In this document: piece after piece, positions 7,814 to 16,575 of the stretch
Layout of the letters: each line of letters opens with the position of its first letter
Numbering within the stretch: the first letter of the stretch is position 1
Assembly: GCA_032119475.1 (NCBI GenBank)
Contig: JAUMCA010000106.1
Span: 1-20,814 of the forward strand
Direction: 5' to 3'
DNA from: F1-60-MAGs149 sp032119475
Lineage (GTDB): Bacteria; Actinomycetota; Thermoleophilia; Gaiellales; F1-60-MAGs149
DNA length: 20,814 nt
Made by a program: the position numbers and the translations under genes
The notes under the pieces: model-generated
The model's input: only the letters and a program-made list of their open reading frames with translations
The model's database searches: none
What the model was told of the DNA's origin: nothing

Positions 7814-8802
7814 GCGGGCTCCCCCATCCAGCGGATCAGGCAGGTGCCCCAGGCGAGGCCGCCGCCGAGTCCCATCATCAGCAGCCGCTGCCCCGGCTGC
7901 ATGCGCCCGGTGGTCCAGGCGTGGTCGAGGCACAGCGGGATCGACGCCGACGATGTGTTGCCGTAGCGGTCCAACGTGATCACCACGCGCTCCGGGGGGA
8001 ACCCGAGCCGATCGACGCCGCTCTCGATGATGCGCAGGTTCGCCTGGTGCGGGACGAAGAGGTCGACGTCGTCCTGCGTGTACCCGCCGCGCTCGAGCAC
8101 ACGCCGGGTCGAGTCGACGATGACCTGCGTCGCGAAGCGGTACACGGCGTTGCCGTTCATCCGGATGCAGCGGTCGAGCGGCTCGCCATCGCGCGCGGTG
8201 AGGTCGCCGTACAGGTCGAAGCCCTTCGAGCCGTCGACGCCGAGCTCCGTGACGACCCGCTCCGCCGTCGGCGCCGCGCCCTTGCGGACGATGACCGCCC
8301 CGGCCCCGTCGCCGAACAGGATGCAGGTGCTGCGGTCATCCCAGTCGGTGATGCGCGACAGCGTCTCCGTGCCGATGACCATGACCGTGGTCGCCATGCC
8401 GGATTCGATCTGCGCGACGGCATGCGACAGCGCGTACGCGAAGCCCGCGCAGGCCACCAGGATGTCGAGCGCGCCCGCACCGTGCGCGCCGATCTCGTCC
8501 GCGACGAGCGCGGAGATCGACGGGAACGAGCGCTCCGGGGAGGCCGTCGCCGTGATGATCAGGTCGAGCTCGGCCGGGGCGATATCGGCGCGGTCGATCG
8601 CCTGCCGGGCCGCGTCGATCGCGAGCGTGGTGACGGTCTGGTCGTCGGCGGCGATGCGCCGCTCGGCGATGCCGGTGCGCTCGCGGATCCACGCGTCGTC
8701 GGTCTCGACGCGCTGGGAGATCTCGTCGTTGGTGAGGACCCGCTCCGGGATGGCGGCACCGACCGCGATGATCGCCGCGTCGCTCTCGACGGCCCCGATC
8801 AC
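7810..8802 (-). CDS. fabH: Beta-ketoacyl-ACP synthase III
   Basis: The 330-residue enzyme makes the first condensation of fatty acid synthesis, acyl-CoA plus malonyl-ACP. The Cys-His-Asn triad is intact: Cys118 in VACAGFAYA, His252 in PHQAN and Asn282 in YGNTSSAS. ERTGIAERR (41-49) and the C-terminal GLGGGLAWGT (311-320) are further family marks. The GTG at 8802 is within a GTGA overlap with the fabZ stop. The length is typical. FabH specificity sets straight- versus branched-chain fatty acids, but the sequence alone does not tell me which is used here. Confidence 0.95.
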   Translation of the reverse strand: MIGAVESDAAIIAVGAAIPERVLTNDEISQRVETDDAWIRERTGIAERRIAADDQTVTTLAIDAARQAIDRADIAPAELDLIITATASPERSFPSISALVADEIGAHGAGALDILVACAGFAYALSHAVAQIESGMATTVMVIGTETLSRITDWDDRSTCILFGDGAGAVIVRKGAAPTAERVVTELGVDGSKGFDLYGDLTARDGEPLDRCIRMNGNAVYRFATQVIVDSTRRVLERGGYTQDDVDLFVPHQANLRIIESGVDRLGFPPERVVITLDRYGNTSSASIPLCLDHAWTTGRMQPGQRLLMMGLGGGLAWGTCLIRWMGEPA

Positions 8803-9242
8803 GCGGGCGGCTCCTCGAGGAGGCCGAAGGTCAGCTGGCCCTCGACGGCCGCCTCGCCCGCCACCGTGATCGAGGCGTTGACGCGCCCGATCCGGCCGCG
8901 CAGGCGATCCACGACGATCTCCATGTCGAGCACGTCGCCCGGGCGCACGATGCGACGGAACTTGACGCCGTCGATGCCGGCGAAGACCCCGAACTTGCCC
9001 TGGTGGTCCGGGTGCGTGAGCGCGCAGACGGCCGCCGTCTGCGCCGCGGCCTCCACCATCACGACGCCCGGGACGATCGGGTTGCCCGGGAAGTGCCCCT
9101 GCAGGAACCACTCCTCCCCGGTGATGCGCCAACGGCCGAGCGCTCGCACGCCTGGCTCGAGCTCGGCGATCTCGTCGACGAAGAGGAAGGGGTCGCGGTG
9201 CGGGATGATCCGCTGGATCGCCTCGCGGTCCAGAGCGGTCAC
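8799..9242 (-). CDS. fabZ: 3-hydroxyacyl-ACP dehydratase
   Basis: The 147-residue hot-dog-fold enzyme removes water from 3-hydroxyacyl-ACP. The catalytic His50 lies in GHFPGNPIVPGVVMVEA and Glu64 is the partner acid. IIPHRDPFLFVDEI (12-25) is the characteristic N-terminal segment. The start is GTG 9242, preceded by GAGG at a 5-base spacing; no ATG lies nearby in frame. This is the first gene of the fab-acc operon, transcribed away from birA from a shared 46-base intergenic region. Confidence 0.94.
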   Translation of the reverse strand: MTALDREAIQRIIPHRDPFLFVDEIAELEPGVRALGRWRITGEEWFLQGHFPGNPIVPGVVMVEAAAQTAAVCALTHPDHQGKFGVFAGIDGVKFRRIVRPGDVLDMEIVVDRLRGRIGRVNASITVAGEAAVEGQLTFGLLEEPPA

Positions 9243-9288
9243 GTCAGCCTCGCGGAAGCGGGAGCGATCACCCGGGTATCGTAGCCGC
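9243..9288. promoter_or_regulatory. Divergent birA / fabZ promoter region with shared -10 and inverted repeat
   Basis: The 46-base gap between the two divergent genes contains TATCGTA at 9277-9283. Read on the plus strand this gives the -10 hexamer TATCGT exactly 6 bases before the birA GTG; read on the minus strand it gives TACGAT, about 36 bases before the fabZ GTG. An inverted repeat CGAT-c-ACCCGGGT-ATCG (9265-9281, one unpaired base) overlaps the hexamer. No good -35 element is visible on either strand. The layout suggests mutually exclusive or jointly repressed transcription; a bound regulator is inferred only. Confidence 0.45.
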
Positions 9289-10035
9289 GTGGACCCGGTC
9301 GACCCGCAGCCCCGCAACGTCATCACGCGGGCGAGTTGCCCGTCGACGCAGGACATCGCACGCGACGAGGCGCTGGCCGGCGCGCCCGCCGGCACCGCGG
9401 TGATCACGGACCACCAGACGGCGGGCCGTGGCCGCCGCGGGCGCACGTGGACCGATCCGCCGGGGACGGCGCTGATGTTCTCGTACGTCGCGCGACCGCG
9501 CCGTGCCCTCGCGGAGCTCGGCGCGCTGCCGCTCGTAGCCGGCATCGCGATCGCCGAGCGACTGCCCGGGCGTCCGCGCGTGCGGTGGCCCAACGACCTC
9601 GTCGTGGACGGCGGCAAGGTCGCGGGCATCCTCGTGGAGGCGGTGACCCCACCCGACGGCGACCCGTTCGCGATCATCGGCGTCGGCATCAACGCCAACC
9701 TCACCGCCGAGCAGCTGCCAACGACCGACCGCCTGCCGGCCACCTCGCTGCGGATCGCCACCGGCGAGGAGGTCGACCGCGCGGCGCTGTTCCACGAGGT
9801 CGCGGCCCACCTCGACGCCTGCCTGGCCGCGTTCGACGCCGACGGGTTCGCGCCGCTGCTCCCCCGCTACGCGGCGCTCGACGACCTGGCCGGTCGCGCG
9901 CTCGAGCTGCGTCTGCCCGACGGCCCGGTGCGGGGAGCGGCCCGCGGCGTCGACGGCGGGGGGCGGCTGCTGCTGGAGGTCGACGGCGAGATCCGCCCGT
10001 TCAGCGCGGGCGAGGTCGAGCGCGTGGTCGACTGA
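9289..10035 (+). CDS. birA: Biotin--[acetyl-CoA-carboxylase] ligase (biotin protein ligase, no repressor domain)
   Basis: The 248-residue enzyme activates biotin with ATP and attaches it to the carrier lysine of AccB. The nucleotide/biotin loop GRGRRGR (46-52) is perfect, followed by RWPNDL (99-104), the catalytic-type lysine K110 in GGKVAGILVE, and GVGINAN (131-137). The C-terminal BPL_C region follows. There is no N-terminal winged helix, so this is a monofunctional (class I) ligase and cannot act as the classical BirA repressor. The GTG at 9289 has no Shine-Dalgarno; TATCGT ends 6 bases before it, so the message may be leaderless. Divergence from fab-acc fits its role in activating acetyl-CoA carboxylase. 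Confidence 0.93.
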   Translation: MDPVDPQPRNVITRASCPSTQDIARDEALAGAPAGTAVITDHQTAGRGRRGRTWTDPPGTALMFSYVARPRRALAELGALPLVAGIAIAERLPGRPRVRWPNDLVVDGGKVAGILVEAVTPPDGDPFAIIGVGINANLTAEQLPTTDRLPATSLRIATGEEVDRAALFHEVAAHLDACLAAFDADGFAPLLPRYAALDDLAGRALELRLPDGPVRGAARGVDGGGRLLLEVDGEIRPFSAGEVERVVD

Positions 10036-10051
10036 CCCCGTGTCGACGGGG
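10036..10051 (+). terminator. Perfect 6-bp hairpin directly after birA
   Basis: CCCCGT-GTCG-ACGGGG starts at the base after the birA stop codon. It is a strong GC stem without a following T-run, so it could be a U-less terminator or just a transcript-end stabilising hairpin. Part of it also lies where the -35 of the next gene would be (TCGACG, 10043-10048). Confidence 0.35.
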
Positions 10052-10077
10052 CCCCGCCGGCCCGGTACAGTCGCGCC
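10043..10077 (+). promoter_or_regulatory. Probable promoter of the VOC-family gene, leaderless
   Basis: TCGACG (10043-10048), a 17-base spacer, then TACAGT (10066-10071) and 6 bases to the GTG at 10078. Both hexamers resemble the sigma-70-family consensus, and the spacing to the GTG places the transcript start at or next to the start codon. No Shine-Dalgarno is visible. Confidence 0.5.
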
Positions 10078-10488
10078 GTGAGCGTCGTCCCGGCCCGCAT
10101 CGACTCGATCACCCTCGCGGTGCGCGACTTCCCCGCGGCGGTGGCGTTCTACGAGACGGTGTTCGCGTTCGCGAAGGAGAGCGAGAACGAGATCCTCGCC
10201 CGCTTCCGCCTCGGCAACCTCCACCTCGACCTGATCCGCGCCGAGGTGCTGGAGGCGGAGACGGGCGTCCCCGGCTTCCCCGCGCCGCCGGGGCCGATCA
10301 CGCTCGCCGTCGCGCTCGACCGCGCCGAGGACGTCGACGCGTGCGAGGCCCGTGCGACCGCGGCCGGGGTGCGCATCCTGGCTCCGGCCGAGGACAAGCC
10401 GTCCGGGCCGCGGATCCTCTTCCTGTGCGACCCCGACGGCCACGTCTGGGAGGTCGGCTGGTTTCCCCCGGAGACCTGGGGGCCGTGA
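10078..10488 (+). CDS. VOC-superfamily (glyoxalase/bleomycin-resistance fold) protein
   Basis: The 136-residue protein has the paired beta-alpha-beta-beta-beta modules of the vicinal-oxygen-chelate fold: the first opens with IDSITLAVRDFPAAVAFYE (8-26), the second with GPITLAVALDRAEDVDA (72-88) and ends LCDPDGHVWEVGW (116-128). Glu125 sits where the last metal ligand of glyoxalase-like enzymes lies. The usual first ligand, a histidine at the start of strand 1 (H-x-x-L-x-V), is replaced by serine or isoleucine, so the metal site may be incomplete. Substrate and function are unknown; VOC proteins include lyases, dioxygenases and drug-binding proteins. The gene stands alone between birA and a convergent lipoprotein gene. 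Confidence 0.75.
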   Translation: MSVVPARIDSITLAVRDFPAAVAFYETVFAFAKESENEILARFRLGNLHLDLIRAEVLEAETGVPGFPAPPGPITLAVALDRAEDVDACEARATAAGVRILAPAEDKPSGPRILFLCDPDGHVWEVGWFPPETWGP

Positions 10489-10512
10489 CGTCACCACACC
10501 GGCGACGTGCGC

Positions 10513-10917
10513 CTAGGGCGAGACGTCGGCCGTGAACGTGACGATCTGCTCGGCGTTGCCGTCGCCGGGCGGCATCAGCCGGTACGTCAGCTCGGCGGTG
10601 CCCTCGACCTCCGGCCGGATGACCCAGGTCTGCATCGTCGACTGGCCGACGGCGTCGCCGTCGGTCGGGGCGATCTCGTCCGACACCTGGACGTAGCCCA
10701 TCGGGAGGTCGGCCTCCCAGCGGTACCCGGTGCCGGGGGTGACGGGGAGCGTGATCGCGAACGTCGTCCCGACGGAGAGGCGTGCCTCGCGGTTGCGCTC
10801 GTCGAGCACGGTCAAGGACGTCTCCCCCTTCGCGCGCTCGGACTCCTCCGTCCCGCAGGCGGCGAGCACGGCGCCGAGGACGGCCAGGAGGACGAGCGGG
10901 ATCAGGATGCGGCGCAT
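10513..10917 (-). CDS. Chagasin-like (inhibitor I42 family) lipoprotein
   Basis: The 134-residue protein begins MRRILIPLVLLAVLGAVLAAC, a lipoprotein signal with lipobox LAAC (18-21), so Cys21 should be lipidated and the protein held on the outer face of the membrane. The mature part resembles chagasin-type cysteine protease inhibitors: TPGTGYRWEA matches the first inhibitory loop (NPTTGY-like), GDAVGQSTMQTWVIRP the second strand-loop region, and EGTAELTYRL the segment before the third loop. The usual third-loop RPW is replaced by RLMPPG. The ATG at 10917 was chosen because the signal peptide starts there; an upstream in-frame ATG at 10965 would destroy it. TACGGT lies 6 bases upstream, so it may be leaderless. 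The target protease is unknown. Confidence 0.75.
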   Translation of the reverse strand: MRRILIPLVLLAVLGAVLAACGTEESERAKGETSLTVLDERNREARLSVGTTFAITLPVTPGTGYRWEADLPMGYVQVSDEIAPTDGDAVGQSTMQTWVIRPEVEGTAELTYRLMPPGDGNAEQIVTFTADVSP

Positions 10918-10929
10918 GGCCCCACCGTA
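10918..10929 (-). promoter_or_regulatory. Leaderless -10 element of the chagasin-like gene
   Basis: On the minus strand TACGGT (10929-10924) is followed by GGGGCC and then the ATG at 10917. The geometry (TANNNT, 6 bases, start codon) is the same as at birA and the VOC gene. No clear -35 is visible. Confidence 0.45.
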
Positions 10930-10935
10930 CCGGGA

Positions 10936-10950
10936 GGCGCCCGCGGCGCC
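10936..10950 (-). terminator. GC hairpin downstream of gyrA
   Basis: GGCGCC-CGC-GGCGCC forms a perfect 6-bp stem with a 3-base loop, 11 bases past the gyrA stop in the direction of gyrA transcription and just before the promoter of the next gene. No T-run follows, so terminator function is a guess from position and symmetry. Confidence 0.35.
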
Positions 10951-10961
10951 GGTGCGCTGCG

Positions 10962-13581
<2,620 letters not shown>

Positions 13582-13589
<8 letters not shown>

Positions 13590-15972
13590 CGATCCCCTGC
13601 GCATCCCGCGCGTGCGACTCGATGAACTCGCGGCGCTCCTCGACCTGGTCGCCCATCAGGGTCACGAACAGCGTGTCCGCCTCGGCGGCGCTCTCCATCG
13701 TCACCTGCAGGAGCGTGCGCGTCGACGGCGCCATCGCGGTCTCGCGGAGCTGCTCCGCGTTCATCTCGCCAAGGCCCTTGAAGCGGCTGATCTCGAGGCC
13801 GTCCTTGCAGCAGTCGAAGATCGCCTGGCGGAGCGCCGCGTGGCCGATCGCCTCGATGTCCTTGCGGCCCTGCGTGACGTTGAACGGGCCGGATCCGACG
13901 AGCTCGAGCAGCCGCGCGTGGCTGCGGCGCAGGCCGGCGTAGGCCGCGCCGGAGAAGATCGCCGGGACGAGCGAGATCGTCTCGACGGCGCCGGTATGGC
14001 GCTCGGTCCGGCGCAGGAGGAGCGTGCCGTCGGGATCCGTGGCGACGACCTCGATGGTGTGGCGCTCGTCGTCGGCGCCGCCGGAGCCGAACCAGGCCCC
14101 GATCGCGTCCGGGTCGAGGTTCGCGGCGAGCAGCGACGGATGCCGGATCAGGTCCGCCACGATCCCGCCGTGCGCGCTGCGGATGCGCGTCGTCGAGAGC
14201 TCCTGCTCGCGCAGCGCCTTGACGATCGAGGCGTAGAGCTCGCGGTCGACCGGCAGCGGGCCGTCCGCCGTGGCGACCGCGACCTGCTCGAGCCGCTGCC
14301 CGACGGCGTACTCCTCGACCTCGGCGTCCTTGGAGAGGTAGATCTGCTCCTTGCCGAGGCGGACGCGGTAGAGCGGCGGCTGGGCGATGTACACGTACCC
14401 GGCGTCGATCAGCGGCCGCATGTGACGGTAGAGGAACGTGAGGATCAGCGTGCGGATGTGCGCGCCGTCGACGTCGGCGTCCGTCATCAGCACGAGCTTG
14501 TGGTACCGCGCCTTCTCCGTCTCGATGTCCTCGCCGGTGCCGATGCCCATCGCGGCCACCATCGCCTGGATCTCGGCGTTGCCGAAGACGCGGTCGATGC
14601 GGGCCTTCTCGACGTTGAGGATCTTGCCGCGCAGCGGGAGGATCGCCTGGAACTCGCGGTCGCGCGCATCGACGGCGGTGCCGCCGGCACTGTTGCCCTC
14701 GACGAGGTAGAGCTCGGAGATCGAGGGATCCGTGCTGACGCAGTCGGTCAGCTTGCCGGGAAGCCCACCGCTGCCGAAGGCGGTCTTGCGTGCTGCCTCG
14801 CGGGCCTTGCGCGCCGCAGCGCGGGCGCGGGCCGCCGAGACGACCTTGTTCGCGATCGCCTTCGCCTCGGCGGGGTGCTCCTCGAAGTACTCGGCGAGGG
14901 CGGCGTTGGCGGCGCTGTCGACGATGCCGCGCATGTGCGTGTTGCCGAGCTTCGTCTTCGTCTGCCCCTCGAACTGGGGCTCGGGCAGCCGCACGGAGAT
15001 GACGGCGGCGAGGCCCTCGGCGACATCCTCGCCGGTGAGGTTCTCGTCCTTCTCCTTGAGCAGGCCGTTGGCCCGCGCGTAGGAGTTGACGACGCGCGTG
15101 ACGGCGGTGCGGAAGCCGACCATGTGGCTGCCGCCCTCGTGCGTGTTGATGGCGTTGGCGAAGGAGAAGATCGACGGCTGGTACGTCGTGTTCCACTGGA
15201 GCGCCACGTCGACCTCGACGCCCTCGCCCTCGTCGCGGGCGGAGACCGTCACGACGCCGGGGTGCACGACCTCGCGGCCGGCGTTCATGAACGCGACGTA
15301 CTCGGCGATCCCGCCCTCGTAGCGCCACGTCTCGTCCGAGCCATCGCCGCGCTCGTCGATCAGGCGCAGCGACAGGCCCGCGGTCAGGAACGCCATCTCG
15401 CGCATCCGGTGCGCGAGCGTGTCGCGGTCGTAGCGGATGTCCTCGAAGATCTCCGCGTCGGGCAGGAAGCTGATCGTGGTGCCGGTCGGCCCGTCCCACG
15501 CCTCGCCCTTGGTGAGGGCGTTCTGCGGATCGCCGCGCATGTAGTCCTGGGAGAAGACGAACCCGTCGCGCCGGACCTCGACGTGGAGCCGATCGGACAG
15601 CGCGTTGACGACGGAGACGCCGACGCCGTGCAGGCCGCCCGAGACCTTGTAGCCACCCCCGCCGAACTTGCCGCCCGCGTGGAGCTTGGTCAGCACGACC
15701 TCGACGGCGGACATGCCCTGCTCCGCCATCACCTCGACCGGGATGCCGCGGCCGTTGTCGCGGCAGCTCACCGACCCGTCCGGATGGAGCGTGATCTCGA
15801 CCTCGGTGCAGAACCCGGCGAGCGCCTCGTCGACCGCGTTGTCGAGAACCTCCCAGACCAGGTGATGGAGGCCGCGCGCACCCGTCGATCCGATGTACAT
15901 GCCGGGGCGCCGCCGCACCGCCTCGAGGCCCTCGAGAACGGTGATGTTGTCGGCGCCGTAGGACTCGCTCAA
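13582..15972 (-). CDS. gyrB: DNA gyrase subunit B
   Basis: The ATPase and TOPRIM subunit of gyrase, 796 residues from the chosen TTG. The GHKL ATPase domain shows VLDNAVDEALAG (42-53), RDNGRGIPVE (71-80) and GGLHGVGVSVVNALS (112-126). The TOPRIM domain has LVEGNSAGG (423-431; Glu425 catalytic, Asn427 where Asp is usual), LPLRGKILNVEKAR (445-458) and MTDADVDGAHI (496-506). About 150-160 residues (roughly 550-715) interrupt the domain before RFKGLGEMN (730-738), like the insertion of E. coli GyrB and unlike the shorter GyrB of most Actinobacteria. TTG 15972 is preferred because AAGGA lies 5 bases before it and MSESYGADNITVLEG is a normal GyrB start. ATG 16017 (811 residues) lacks a spaced ribosome site and remains possible. 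Confidence 0.95.
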
Positions 15973-15985
15973 GGACTTCCTTCCA
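15973..15985 (-). promoter_or_regulatory. Ribosome binding site that favours the TTG start of gyrB
   Basis: On the minus strand GGAAGGA followed by AGTCC precedes TTG at 15972, a good Shine-Dalgarno spacing. The upstream ATG at 16017 has only AGG immediately against it. A possible -10, TAGGAT, overlaps that ATG; if it is used, the transcript would begin downstream of the ATG and only the TTG could serve. Confidence 0.5.
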
Positions 15986-16070
15986 GCATCCGCGGAAGCG
16001 AACGCAACAGGGGGCATCCTACCAGAGGTGGTCCCCGGAATCCCGCATCACTACGGGGTTTTCCGGCGAT

Positions 16071-16085
16071 CGCGCACCCCGCGCG
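16071..16085 (-). terminator. Small hairpin between dciA and gyrB
   Basis: CGCGC-ACCCC-GCGCG forms a 5-bp stem about 26 bases past the dciA stop. The dciA-gyrB gap is the only sizeable gap in the minus-strand recF-to-gyrA run, so a transcript boundary here is plausible. No T-run follows; weak evidence. Confidence 0.25.
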
Positions 16086-16110
16086 CAGCATTGCCGCCGA
16101 TCCGCTCCCG

Positions 16111-16575
16111 CTACGCACGGCGGGTGCGCGCGAGCGCACGGGCGAGCGCCTCGCGCAGGCGCGGCTCGGGCGTGTCCGCGACGCGTGCTCGGGCCGCTGC
16201 GAGCGCCGCCGGATCGAGCGGCGGCGGGTCCTCGACGGGTGGTTCCGGGAGCGCGTCGACCGGCCCGATCTCGACCCGGATGTCGCGGGGGGCGTCGTCG
16301 CCGAGCGCCGTGGCCAGCCGCTTCAGGATCGTACGCCGCTCGAGGGTGATGGCGTGGACCCAGCTCGCGTCGGACGCGTGGACGACCAGCGTCGCCTCGG
16401 CGGCGATGCGCGCAGGTCGGGCGACGCGCGCCAGCGCCTCCCCCACCGCGTCGACCCAGACGTCCGCGACGCGCCGGACGGCCGCCAGGTCGGGTGGCAC
16501 GGCGTGCGGGAGGTCGGATCCGATCGCCGCAGGGAGGCGCAGGGCGTCGCGGGCGTCGCGGCGACGGTCGCTCAT
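16111..16575 (-). CDS. dciA: DUF721 / DciA-family protein (replicative helicase-loader candidate)
   Basis: The 154-residue protein has the DUF721 layout: an N-terminal ADVWVDAVGEALARVARPAR segment, then TLVVHASDASWVHAITLERRTILKRL, which matches the family pattern of a short beta strand with V-x-x-x-S-x-x-W-x-x-x-L before a helix (the KH-like core), and a Pro-rich variable tail ending in Arg/Ala-rich helix. DciA proteins assist loading of the DnaB helicase in bacteria without DnaC/DnaI. The position between recF and gyrB is where Actinobacteria keep this gene. The ATG at 16575 overlaps the recF stop (ATGA, 16572-16575), with GGGGGA upstream. Helicase-loading activity is known for the family and inferred here. 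Confidence 0.8.
   Translation of the reverse strand: MSDRRRDARDALRLPAAIGSDLPHAVPPDLAAVRRVADVWVDAVGEALARVARPARIAAEATLVVHASDASWVHAITLERRTILKRLATALGDDAPRDIRVEIGPVDALPEPPVEDPPPLDPAALAAARARVADTPEPRLREALARALARTRRA

Noticed and set aside
9289..10035. BirA as a biotin-responsive repressor of the divergent fab-acc operon
   Set aside because: The N-terminal helix-turn-helix domain is absent; the protein begins almost directly with the catalytic domain.
13590..13604. Upstream ATG 13604 for gyrA
   Set aside because: No ribosome site in front; ATG 13589 has AGGGG and gives the usual 8-base overlap with gyrB.
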